The notes under the pieces: generated by a model
What the model was told of the DNA's origin: nothing
Database searches by the model: none
What the model saw: the letters and a program-made list of their open reading frames with translations, nothing else
Assembly: GCA_900543875.1 (NCBI GenBank)
Contig: UQSV01000041.1
Location: 1 to 15,713 of the forward strand
DNA length: 15,713 nucleotides
Reading direction: 5' to 3'
From: an uncultured Coriobacteriaceae bacterium
GTDB lineage: Bacteria; Actinomycetota; Coriobacteriia; Coriobacteriales; Atopobiaceae
Part shown: piece by piece, positions 6,596 through 14,059 of the stretch
Layout: each line of letters starts with the position of its first letter
How positions within the stretch are numbered: the first letter of the stretch is position 1
Position numbers and translations under genes: made by a program

Positions 6596-9202
6596 CTAGC
6601 GCTGTTCGTCCTTTCCGAACAGCGTCTTGAAGCCAAGACCAAAGATCGCGAGGGCGCGCACGAGGCGGCCTGGGGTGCGCTTGGCAAGCGTTCCGGGCGC
6701 GGCGGCCTGCTCCCTAGACGCGTCTGCGTCGGCGACCTTCGACTGTGTGGGCTGCTCATCCTCGATGAGGTGGGCCTCGACGTGAGCCGCCGGCTCGGGC
6801 TCGTCCTCGATGTCTGGCTGCGCCATGGGTGCGACCGCGGGCCCATGCTTGGCTGCGGCTGCCTGGTCGACCTGCTCGACCTGCTTAGCCTTGGCGGCGG
6901 CCGTCACGGGCGCGGGCGTCTCGGTCGCCTCGGTGGCGGCGACCGTCTCGTCCACCGCGGCCATCGTCGTGGTTGGCATGGGCTCGGGCGCGAGCGGGGC
7001 CACCGCCTGCGGCTCGAGCTCGTGGGCGCGGGCGTAGGCGCGCGCCATGAGCTGTTCCTGGCAGTTGATGGCCGGCTCGCCCTCCCTGCGCTTGATGGGG
7101 GCCCAAGTGCCCTTGCTCGTGAGGCGGCGTGCCTTCACGTTGTCGGAGAGCTGCAGGGCCATGTAGTCACAGACGATGCGGCGGCATGTGGGGTCGAGCA
7201 CCGGGTAGGCGATCTCGACGCGGCGCTCGGTGTTTCTCGTCATCATGTCGGCGCTGCTGAGGTAGATCGTGTCGGCGTCAACGCCAAACGAGTAGATGCG
7301 CGCGTGCTCGAGCAGCCGTCCCACGATCTGGCGGATCTCGATGCCCGTCGTGCGTCCCTTGACGCCCGGCAGCATGCAGCAGATGCCGCGGATGATCATG
7401 ACCACCTCGACGCCCGCCTGGCTCGCGTCGGCGAGGCGGTCGATGACGTCACGGTCGGTGAGCGAGTTCATCTTGAGGAAGACGCGCGCGGGCTCGCCGG
7501 CGCGGGCGCGGGCGATCTCGCGGTCGATGCCGCCCATCACGAGGGGCTTCAGGCTCAGGGGAGCCACGCCCAGGAAGCGGTAGGTGCCGCGCAGGTTTCC
7601 CAGCGACAGGTTGCGGAAGAAGGCGTTGCCGTCCTCGGCGATGCCGGGGTGCGCCGTGATGAGCATGAAGTCGCTGTACAGGCGGGCCGTCTTCTCGTTG
7701 AAGTTGCCCGTGCCCAGGCAGGTGACGCGCGACAGGCCGCGGTTGTCGTGGTAGGTGATCTGGCAGATCTTCGAGTGGCACTTGAAGCCCTCGGAGCCGT
7801 AGATGACCGTGCAACCGGCCTCCTCGAGGCGCTCGGCCCACTCGATGTTGTTCTGCTCGTCAAAACGGGCGCGTAGCTCCATGAGCACCGTGACATCCTT
7901 ACCGTTCTCGACGGCCGCCACGAGGCTCTCGCACAGGCGCGAGTGGCGCGCCACGCGGTAGAGCGTGATCTTGATCGAGATGCAGGCGTCGTCGTTGGCG
8001 GCCTCGTGGATCAGGCGCAGCAGCGGCCCCATGCTCTCGTAGGGGTAGGTGAGCAGCACGTCGTGGTCCTCGACCTGGTCGCGCATCGGGCGGCTGGCGT
8101 CGACCATGGACGAGGGCTGCGGCTCGAACGGGGTGAAGGTGAGGACCGCCTTGCGGGTTGCGGGCAGGCGGTTCTCGAGCGCGTAGACGTAGGAGAGGTC
8201 GGCCGGGGTCGAGAGGCGAAAGACGCGGCGCTTCTCGAGCCCCAGCTCCTTGCGCACGAGCGTCACGAGGCTCTCGTCGAGCGCGCCCGTGAGCTCGAGG
8301 CGCACGGGCTGCAGGCGGCTGCGTCGCTTGAGCACCTTCTTCATGTGCTGGCGGTAGTCCTCCTCCTCCTCGACGCCCTCGCCGTCGGGGTCGATGTCGG
8401 CGTTGCGCGTCACGCGCACGACGGCCGAGCTCGTGGGCACGTATGAGCCAAAGCAGCGCGAGAGCATCGAGCTCACAACGTCCTCGACAAGTGTGTAGCG
8501 CACGCGGCCCTCGCCGCTCGGCAGCCACACGATGCGCGCCGCGGTGGGCGGCACCTCGACGATTCCCAGCATGTCGTGCTCGTCGACGCCGTCGAGCGAG
8601 CACGCCACGTACATGACGTCGTTTCTCAGGTTGGGGAAGGGATGGCGCGGGTCGATGATGATGGGCGAGAGAATCGGGGCGAGCGAGGCCTCGAAGCGCC
8701 TCGAGACGGCCACGAGGTCCGCGTCGGTGTACTGGGCGGGGCTCACGCGCTCCACGCCCTCGAGGGCAAGGCGCGCCTCGAGGTCGGTGAGGCAGCTCTC
8801 GCGGCGCTTGTACATGCCGGGGAGCAGCCCGAAGACGCTCTCGAGCTGCTCGGCGGGCGTCTCGTCGCTCTTGTTGTCGGCGGGCTGGTGCTTGAGCTCG
8901 GCGAGATCGGACAGGCCGCCGATGCGGATCATGAACCACTCGTCCATGTTGCTCTGGAAGATGGCGCAGAACTTGATGCGCTCGAACAGCGGCACCGTCT
9001 CGTCGAAGGCCTCGTCGAGCACGCGGTCGTCAAAGCGCAGCCAGCTGACCTCGCGGTTCTGCGTGTAGGAGAAGTCGCGCTTGGAGCCGCGCTTGGGCTT
9101 CCTCTCGTTGGCGGGGCTGGGCGTTTCGTCCGCGAACTCCGCAGCGCGGCGTCCCAGCTCGTCGAGCTTTGCCTCGCGCTTCTTGTCCTTCTTCTTGCCC
9201 AT
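6596..9202 (-). CDS. ppk1: Polyphosphate kinase PPK1 with long C-terminal extension
   Basis: An 868-aa protein; E. coli PPK is about 690 aa. After a Lys-rich N-terminus (1-45) the core starts with NREVSWLRFDDRVLDEAF (49-66) and SNMDEWFMIRIGGL (84-97). The two phospholipase-D-like halves carry the phosphorylated-His motif FKCHSKI (His476) and the second His633 in LLEHARIYSFG; LGTGNFNEKTARLYSD (496-511) and SSADMMTRNTERRVE (649-663) are also typical. PPK1 reversibly moves the gamma-phosphate of ATP onto polyphosphate chains. The core ends near residue 730. A further 138 residues are Ala/Pro/Glu-rich, look disordered, and end in a hydrophobic-basic stretch (GRLVRALAIFGLGFKTLFG, 845-863). The ATG at 9202 has GAGGGG 8 nt upstream (complement of 9211-9216). 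A GATACT box (complement of 9242-9247) could be its -10 but has no clear -35. Confidence 0.97.
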   Translation of the reverse strand: MGKKKDKKREAKLDELGRRAAEFADETPSPANERKPKRGSKRDFSYTQNREVSWLRFDDRVLDEAFDETVPLFERIKFCAIFQSNMDEWFMIRIGGLSDLAELKHQPADNKSDETPAEQLESVFGLLPGMYKRRESCLTDLEARLALEGVERVSPAQYTDADLVAVSRRFEASLAPILSPIIIDPRHPFPNLRNDVMYVACSLDGVDEHDMLGIVEVPPTAARIVWLPSGEGRVRYTLVEDVVSSMLSRCFGSYVPTSSAVVRVTRNADIDPDGEGVEEEEDYRQHMKKVLKRRSRLQPVRLELTGALDESLVTLVRKELGLEKRRVFRLSTPADLSYVYALENRLPATRKAVLTFTPFEPQPSSMVDASRPMRDQVEDHDVLLTYPYESMGPLLRLIHEAANDDACISIKITLYRVARHSRLCESLVAAVENGKDVTVLMELRARFDEQNNIEWAERLEEAGCTVIYGSEGFKCHSKICQITYHDNRGLSRVTCLGTGNFNEKTARLYSDFMLITAHPGIAEDGNAFFRNLSLGNLRGTYRFLGVAPLSLKPLVMGGIDREIARARAGEPARVFLKMNSLTDRDVIDRLADASQAGVEVVMIIRGICCMLPGVKGRTTGIEIRQIVGRLLEHARIYSFGVDADTIYLSSADMMTRNTERRVEIAYPVLDPTCRRIVCDYMALQLSDNVKARRLTSKGTWAPIKRREGEPAINCQEQLMARAYARAHELEPQAVAPLAPEPMPTTTMAAVDETVAATEATETPAPVTAAAKAKQVEQVDQAAAAKHGPAVAPMAQPDIEDEPEPAAHVEAHLIEDEQPTQSKVADADASREQAAAPGTLAKRTPGRLVRALAIFGLGFKTLFGKDEQR

Positions 9203-9398
9203 AGAAAACGCCCCTCACGACGTGGCTTCCCTTGAGGTTCTAGTATCTCGCAGAGATGGCGTTCGTGTGGGGCGAGGAGCGTTACGTTTTGGTAAGGGCG
9301 CCGCTGAGGGCGCGGCCGGCCGTCGCGTGGCTTTTCGGGGCTGAACTGCTTGGCGCGTTGGCGCCCCCTGGTGTCCCCTGGCGCGGCGGGCTTCCCAC

Positions 9399-10367
9399 CT
9401 ACTCCTTGAAGCAGTGGCGGGCGACGAACTCGGCCTGCACGGTGCGCAGCATGAGCTCGGTGTCATCGAGGCCCTGGTGCACCTCGGCCTCGGCTGCGGC
9501 GAGCGTGCCGCGGCGGCGCGCCCAGTTCTCGAGCGATGCCGGGCTCGACTCGCGCGGCAGCGTCTTTACCTCGGGGTCGAGCTGGCGGCAGATGTCGCGC
9601 GTGTCAACGGGAACAATCTTGCCCGCGCGGCGCGCCTCGGCGTAGCCGTCGAGGTGCAGCGTGAACCAGGAGTCCTCGAAGGCGGCGTTGTGGGCCATGT
9701 AGGGGTACTTGCGCATGAGCTTGAGCAGCTTTGCCTGCAGCTTCTTGTCCTCGCGGAAGGGGGTCTTGCCCTCGACGTCTGCCCATGAGATGTGGTGGAT
9801 GCGCTCGAGCGGCACGCCCTTCTCGGCATAGAGGTCGGGGATGCCGCAGAAGTGCGCCTCGGCGTCGGTGGGGGTGGCGTCTGCCGTGAGCTCCATGAGC
9901 TCGAAGCCCACGTTGATGATGTAGCCGCGATCGGGGTAGCGGTCGGTCGTCTCGATGTCGATGCCCAGCACTGTGCCGCGGATGGGCTTGGTGACGTAGG
10001 CCACGCCCAGGTTGTTGCGGTCACCGCCCACCTCGCGCACGACGGTCGAGGCCTTGCGCTTCTGCAGGGCCGCCACGCCCGCGCACAGGTCGAAGTCGCT
10101 CATGCCGCGCGCCAGGCTCGAGTCGCGCGTGTTGTTGAGGCGCTCGATGCCAATCTGGTCACACAGCTCGCGGTTGCGGTCGGCGAGGTCACGGATGACG
10201 TCGTAGCCAAAGCCGGGGTTGTCGTTCTTGGCGTACTCGTCGCGAAGCGTCGCGAGCGCCTCCTCGTTCTTCTGGCGCTCCGCGTCCATCGCGGTAAAGC
10301 CGCCGCAGTAGACGATCTCGGGGAACACGAGCGCGTTCGCGTGCTCGAGGGCCTGTGCCACGTTCAT
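9399..10367 (-). CDS. DEDDh 3'-5' exonuclease domain protein (DnaQ-like)
   Basis: From the chosen ATG at 10367 the protein has 322 aa. The C-terminal half (about 130-322) is a DnaQ/RNase T-fold exonuclease: GIDIETTD supplies Asp137 and Glu139, AHNAAFED supplies Asp232, and HQGLDD supplies His297 and Asp302, giving the full DEDDh set for two-metal hydrolysis from 3' ends. The first 130 residues, including RNRELCDQIGIERLNNTRDS (64-83) and a Lys/Arg-rich patch (103-111), match no domain I recognise. It lacks polymerase or helicase modules, so it could act on DNA or RNA; no substrate can be assigned. The frame stays open to a TTG at 10427, but the ATG is favoured because the upstream residues look like leader sequence. 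AAGGA lies 15 nt before the ATG, rather far, so the start is less certain than the family. Confidence 0.85.
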   Translation of the reverse strand: MNVAQALEHANALVFPEIVYCGGFTAMDAERQKNEEALATLRDEYAKNDNPGFGYDVIRDLADRNRELCDQIGIERLNNTRDSSLARGMSDFDLCAGVAALQKRKASTVVREVGGDRNNLGVAYVTKPIRGTVLGIDIETTDRYPDRGYIINVGFELMELTADATPTDAEAHFCGIPDLYAEKGVPLERIHHISWADVEGKTPFREDKKLQAKLLKLMRKYPYMAHNAAFEDSWFTLHLDGYAEARRAGKIVPVDTRDICRQLDPEVKTLPRESSPASLENWARRRGTLAAAEAEVHQGLDDTELMLRTVQAEFVARHCFKE

Positions 10368-10389
10368 GGTTGTGCCGTCCAATCCTTGT

Positions 10390-10421
10390 GCCCGGCAGGG
10401 CTTGCCCGCGGGCGTCTTTTT
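10390..10421 (+). terminator. Terminator-like hairpin in the divergent region (reads on + strand)
   Basis: GCCCG (10390-10394) pairs with CGGGC (10409-10413) and GGGC (10398-10401) with GCCC (10404-10407), followed by TCTTTTT (10415-10421). It fits a short intrinsic terminator for + strand RNA, although no + strand gene ends here. It also falls within the leader of the minus-strand exonuclease gene. Evidence is structural only. Confidence 0.3.
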
Positions 10422-10573
10422 GCCCAAAGCATGGTAGCACGATGGCTTGGCGCAAACTCGAGGGTCGTGCGTCCGGGGCTGATGGCCCCGGCCATGCTGA
10501 GTGCGCTCGCTCGCCGATGGGCTCGTCTCTTGCCCGTATTAAGTGGGGACAATGGGGGAAGTGCGCAGCCCTT

Positions 10574-10582
10574 GGGGAGGAG
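10574..10582 (+). promoter_or_regulatory. Ribosome binding site of the fused oxidoreductase gene
   Basis: GGGGAGGAG is a near-ideal Shine-Dalgarno sequence placed 4-9 nt before the tandem ATG codons at 10587 and 10590, which overrules the much longer upstream extension of the same open frame. Confidence 0.85.
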
Positions 10583-10586
10583 ACCC

Positions 10587-13442
10587 ATGATGAGTGAGAC
10601 CTCGCTGGCAGGCGGGTTCGACAGGGACGGCGCCGAGGCGGCCCCCTATGACGTGGCCGTAATCGGCGCGGGCGTGGCGGGGTGCTGCTGCGCCCGCGAG
10701 CTTGCGCGCTATGACGCCCGCGTCGTCGTGCTCGAGGCGGGAGACGACATCGCCTGCGGCGCCACGCGAGCAAACTCGGGCATCGTCCACGCCGGCTACG
10801 ACCCCGAGCCGGGCACCGCCAAGGCGCGCTACAACGTGGCGGGCGCCGCGCTCTTTCCCACCTGGGCCTCCGAGCTCAAGTTCGCCTACGCGCGCAACGA
10901 GTCGCTGGTCGTGGGCTTTGACGAGGCCGACCGTGCCTCCCTCGAGGGCCTGCTCGAGCGCGGGCGCCAAAACGGCGTCGAGGGGCTCGAGCTCATCGAT
11001 GGTGACGAGGCACGCGTGCTCGAGCCGGCGCTCTCGGGCGAGGTGACGTGCGCCCTGCGCGTGCGCACCGGCGCCATCTGCGACCCGTACGAGGTGGCCC
11101 TCTCGGCCCTCGAGAACGCCGTGCGCAATGGCGTCGAAGTCCGCTTCGACGCGCGCGTCTGTGATATTACCCGCGCTGGCAACGGTGCCTTTGACCTCGT
11201 GCTCGTTGGCGGCGAGGTCGTGTGGGCGCGCGCCATCGTGAACGCCGCGGGCGTGCACTCGGCCCAGATCCACAACCTGCTGAGCGCAAGCAAGCTAAAG
11301 ATCGTTCCCGTGCGCGGCGAGTACCTGCTCTATGACCCGCGCCTGGGCTCCACCTTTGCGCGCACCGTGTTCCAGGTGCCCACGGCCAAGGGGAAGGGCG
11401 TGCTCGTGAGCCCCACCGTCCACGGCAACCTCTTCGTGGGTCCCAGCGCCACCGAGCAGGACGACCCCGACGCGCTCGGCACCTCGGCAGCTGGCCTCGC
11501 GGGCATTGTCGAGGGCGCGCGGCGCACCTGGCCCGGCGCGAGCGCGCGAGACGCCATCACCAACTTCGCCGGCGTGCGCGCCAAGGGCACCAACCACGAC
11601 TTCGTCATCGGCGCCTGCGATGACGTCCCCGGCCTGTTCGATGTCGCCTGCCTCGAGTCGCCGGGGCTTACGAGCTCGCCTGCCGTGGGCGTCGAGATCG
11701 CCTCGCAGGTGGGCGAAAGCCTTGGCCTTGCGCGCCGGGCTGACTTCTCGCCCACGAATCCGCCGCGCCGCCGCCTTGCCTTCATGAGTGCGGCCGAGCG
11801 TGAGGAGGCCATCGCCAAGGACCCCGCCTGGGGCGAGGTCGTGTGCCGCTGCGGCAACGTGAGTGCGGCCGAGGTCGTGGCCGCGCTCCACGGTCCCGTG
11901 CCGGTGCTGTGCCTCGACGCCCTCAAGTGGCGCACGGGCGCCATGATGGGCCGCTGTCACGGCGGATTCTGCACGCCCGAGCTTCTGCGCGTTGTCTCTG
12001 CCGAGCTCGGCGTGGCTCCCCAGGACGTCGACAAGCGCCTGCGTGGCTCGTGGATGGTGGCGAGCGCGCGCCCCGACTATGTGGAGCTCGCCCGGGGTGA
12101 GTGCGAGGCGCGCAAGGGCGACGCGACATCTGCTGACGCCAGCGGCGCGCCCGCCGACGAGCCCTACGACGTCTTGGTCGTTGGCGGGGGAGCCGCGGGC
12201 ATGGCGGCAGCTACTTCCGCTCGCGAGCGGGGTGCTGCCCGCGTGCTGCTCGTCGACCGCGCGAGCGAGCTGGGCGGCATCATGTGCCAGTGCGTCCACA
12301 ACGGCTTTGGCCTCAAGCGCTACAAGGACGAGCTCACGGGCCCCGAGTTTGCCGCTCGCGAAGCGGAGGAGCTCGCCCGCGCGGGCGTCGAGGTCTGGGA
12401 CGGCGCCACCGTGCTTTCGCTCCACGTAACAGACGACGGCGCGCCCTCCACGCTCGAGGTCGTTCGTCCGCGGGGCTCGTACACGGTGCGCGCCCGTGCG
12501 GTGGTACTCGCATGCGGCTCGCGCGAGCGTGGCTTTGGCGCCCTGGGCATCGTGGGAGACCGCCCCTCGGGCATCTACACCGCGGGCTCCGCGCAGGCGC
12601 TCATCAACCTGCAGGGCTGCGTGCCGGGCCACCGCGCCGTGATCTTGGGCTCGGGCGACATCGGCCTCATCATGGCCCGCCGCATGACGCTCGAGGGCAT
12701 GGAGGTCGAGGGCGTCTACGAGCTGCTCGACCACCCGAGCGGCCTCACGCGCAACATCGTGCAGTGTCTGGACGACTTTGGCATCCCGCTGTACCTCTCG
12801 CACACGGTCGTCGCCACCCACGGCTCCGCGCGCCTCGAGTCGGTCGACATCGCCGGGGTCGACCCCGCGACGCGCCGGCCCATCCCTGGCACCGAGGTGA
12901 ACGTTGCGTGCGACACGCTCGTGCTCTCGTGCGGGCTCATCCCGCAAAGCGAGCTCGCGCGCGAGGCGGGCATCGAGATCTCGCCTGTCACGGGCGGCGC
13001 GGTGGTAAACGAGCGCCTCGAGACGAGCGCGGCGGGCGTCTTCGCCTGCGGCAACGCCCTGCACGTCCATGACCTCGCGGACTTCGCTGCCGCCGAGGGC
13101 GCGCTAGCGGGCGAGGCCGCCGCGGCCTGGGTGGCTGGCGGTGCGCGCGGGGCGTGTGACCCCGCCCCCGTCGAGGCGGGGGCCGGCGTGCGCTACGTCG
13201 TGCCGAGCCGCATTGACGGCGCTGGGAGCGACTCCGTGACGCTTGCCTTTAGGCCAAGCGAGGTCATGCGCGGCGCCCGCTTCGTCATCGAGGCCAGGCG
13301 GAGGGGCGACGTCACCGAGCTTGCGAGCCGCAGGCTCAAGGTTGCCCTGCCTGCGGAGATGTGCCGCGTCGCGGTGCGCCCGCCCACGTCGTGGGACGAG
13401 GTCGAGGGCGTCGAGGTCCGCATCGAGGGGGATGAGCGCTAA
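10587..13442 (+). CDS. Fused FAD oxidoreductase: GlpA/LhgO-like + [2Fe-2S] BFD-like domain + second FAD/NAD oxidoreductase
   Basis: A 951-aa polypeptide that joins two proteins usually encoded separately. Residues 20-400 are a DAO-fold flavoprotein of the GlpA/L-2-hydroxyglutarate oxidase group: GAGVAG (27-32), a C-terminal glutamate after VVVLEAG, and TRANSGIVHAGYDP. Residues 418-465 form a BFD-like [2Fe-2S] site, Cys420-x-Cys422 and Cys457-x4-Cys462. A linker (about 495-525) leads to a second dinucleotide-binding flavoprotein: GGGAAG (533-538), CQCVHNGFGL (567-576), a second Rossmann motif GSGDIG (688-693) for NAD(P)H or FAD, and the ATG-like GVFACGN near the end. Related separate genes sit with DUF1667 in anaerobes such as Thermotoga and clostridia, where they are annotated as anaerobic glycerol-3-phosphate dehydrogenase. 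Substrate here is unproved: no glpK or transporter is visible. The stop overlaps the next ATG (TAATG). Confidence 0.92.
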   Translation: MMSETSLAGGFDRDGAEAAPYDVAVIGAGVAGCCCARELARYDARVVVLEAGDDIACGATRANSGIVHAGYDPEPGTAKARYNVAGAALFPTWASELKFAYARNESLVVGFDEADRASLEGLLERGRQNGVEGLELIDGDEARVLEPALSGEVTCALRVRTGAICDPYEVALSALENAVRNGVEVRFDARVCDITRAGNGAFDLVLVGGEVVWARAIVNAAGVHSAQIHNLLSASKLKIVPVRGEYLLYDPRLGSTFARTVFQVPTAKGKGVLVSPTVHGNLFVGPSATEQDDPDALGTSAAGLAGIVEGARRTWPGASARDAITNFAGVRAKGTNHDFVIGACDDVPGLFDVACLESPGLTSSPAVGVEIASQVGESLGLARRADFSPTNPPRRRLAFMSAAEREEAIAKDPAWGEVVCRCGNVSAAEVVAALHGPVPVLCLDALKWRTGAMMGRCHGGFCTPELLRVVSAELGVAPQDVDKRLRGSWMVASARPDYVELARGECEARKGDATSADASGAPADEPYDVLVVGGGAAGMAAATSARERGAARVLLVDRASELGGIMCQCVHNGFGLKRYKDELTGPEFAAREAEELARAGVEVWDGATVLSLHVTDDGAPSTLEVVRPRGSYTVRARAVVLACGSRERGFGALGIVGDRPSGIYTAGSAQALINLQGCVPGHRAVILGSGDIGLIMARRMTLEGMEVEGVYELLDHPSGLTRNIVQCLDDFGIPLYLSHTVVATHGSARLESVDIAGVDPATRRPIPGTEVNVACDTLVLSCGLIPQSELAREAGIEISPVTGGAVVNERLETSAAGVFACGNALHVHDLADFAAAEGALAGEAAAAWVAGGARGACDPAPVEAGAGVRYVVPSRIDGAGSDSVTLAFRPSEVMRGARFVIEARRRGDVTELASRRLKVALPAEMCRVAVRPPTSWDEVEGVEVRIEGDER

Positions 13443-13810
13443 TGGCAGACAAGCAGCTGCGCGAGGTCACGTGCACGTGCTGCCCCACGGGGTGCACGCT
13501 TGTGGTGGAGCTCGTGGCGCCTGGCGAGGCCGTCTACGTCTCGGGGGCGGGATGCGCCCGCGGTAAGAGCTACGGACCTGCCGAGCTGACCCACCCCGAG
13601 CGCGTCGTGACCACCACGGTGTGCGTGCCGGGCGTGGCCGAGCCGTTGTCCGTGCGCACGAGCGCTCCCGTCCCCAAGGGGGTCATGGCCTACGTCGTCG
13701 CGGCGGCCAAGGCGGCGGGGGAGGGCTGCTCCGCCCCCATCGCCCTGGGCGACGTCATCGTCGCCAACGTCTGCGGCGCGGGTGTCATCGCCACCCGCGC
13801 CGTGGGCTAA
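13442..13810 (+). CDS. DUF1667 protein, putative Fe-S electron-transfer partner
   Basis: A 122-aa protein whose ATG shares one base with the stop of the fused oxidoreductase, so the two are translated as a unit. It has the DUF1667 layout: N-terminal TCTCCPTGCTLVV, then GAGCARGKSYGPAELTHPERVVTTTV. Cys11-x2-Cys14-x3-Cys18 and Cys38 have the spacing of the [4Fe-4S] motif at the start of molybdopterin oxidoreductases, though no molybdopterin domain follows; an extra Cys13 is also present. The C-terminal half (about 65-122) is small-residue-rich, ending in GDVIVANVCGAGVIATR. No biochemical role is established; by context it probably relays electrons for, or stabilises, the neighbouring flavoenzyme, playing a part like GlpC. 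Family call is firm, role is inferred. Confidence 0.88.
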   Translation: MADKQLREVTCTCCPTGCTLVVELVAPGEAVYVSGAGCARGKSYGPAELTHPERVVTTTVCVPGVAEPLSVRTSAPVPKGVMAYVVAAAKAAGEGCSAPIALGDVIVANVCGAGVIATRAVG

Positions 13811-13865
13811 CCCGGTTCTATCCCACTTCTCTCAATCGGTGGTTCTTCCTTATCCCTCCTTTCAA

Positions 13866-13936
13866 ATTCCTAGGAATATGGGCATATAGCTATCCCCTAA
13901 AAGCTAATAACCTCGTTTTCCTAGGAATCTGATTCC
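13866..13936. repeat. Cluster of palindromes with ATTCC/GGAAT half-sites
   Basis: ATTCCTAGGAAT (13866-13877) is a perfect 12-bp palindrome. Eleven of its bases, TTCCTAGGAAT, recur at 13918-13928, 51 bp downstream. The second copy overlaps GGAATC-T-GATTCC (13924-13936), a perfect inverted repeat with a 1-bp centre. Symmetric, repeated half-sites in an AT-rich gap ahead of a gene are what a dimeric regulator's operators look like; the regulator is unknown. Confidence 0.55.
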
Positions 13937-14009
13937 TTCGCTGCAAGGCTGGGGCAAGAGACGCATCACGCTGTGGAATGAGGGCATTCGGGGCCAGCCG
14001 CCACGGCGC

Positions 14010-14015
14010 TATACT
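14010..14015 (+). promoter_or_regulatory. Possible -10 box of the cca promoter
   Basis: TATACT is one base from the sigma-70 consensus and lies 45 nt before the cca ATG. The sequence 17 nt upstream (TTCGGG, 13987-13992) is a poor -35, so an activator or weak promoter is possible. Confidence 0.4.
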
Positions 14016-14059
14016 TGGCACCATTAAGCCAGCCAACGCCATCAGGGGAGTCGCCGCAT

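Larger units (their letters stand above)
13811..14059. other. AT-rich intergenic region between the DUF1667 gene and cca
   Basis: No gene is supported in these 249 bp. Positions about 13830-13945 are clearly richer in A/T than everything around them. GTGGG (13802-13806) can pair with CCCAC (13822-13826) across the DUF1667 stop, followed by a T/C-rich run, which may be a weak terminator. The palindrome cluster at 13866-13936 and a TATACT box at 14010-14015 are listed separately. Confidence 0.6.

Noticed and set aside
6593..7876. 427-aa + strand open frame opposite ppk1
   Set aside because: Antisense shadow of ppk1; the PPK motifs on the minus strand are decisive.
9792..10586. In-frame upstream extension of the fused oxidoreductase (265 more residues)
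   Set aside because: It lies antisense to the exonuclease gene, is low-complexity, and the ATG pair at 10587/10590 has an excellent ribosome-binding site right before the expected flavoprotein N-terminus.
11295..13070. 591-aa minus-strand open frame opposite the oxidoreductase
   Set aside because: Antisense shadow with His/Arg/Ala/Asp-rich composition and no motif.
14015..14059. TTG start for cca 45 nt upstream of the ATG
   Set aside because: The TTG overlaps the likely -10 box and has no ribosome-binding site, while the ATG at 14060 has AGGGGAG at good distance.
13811..14059. AT-rich island as a mobile-element remnant
   Set aside because: No transposase fragment, terminal inverted repeat pair with target duplication or integrase is visible; an operator region explains it more simply.
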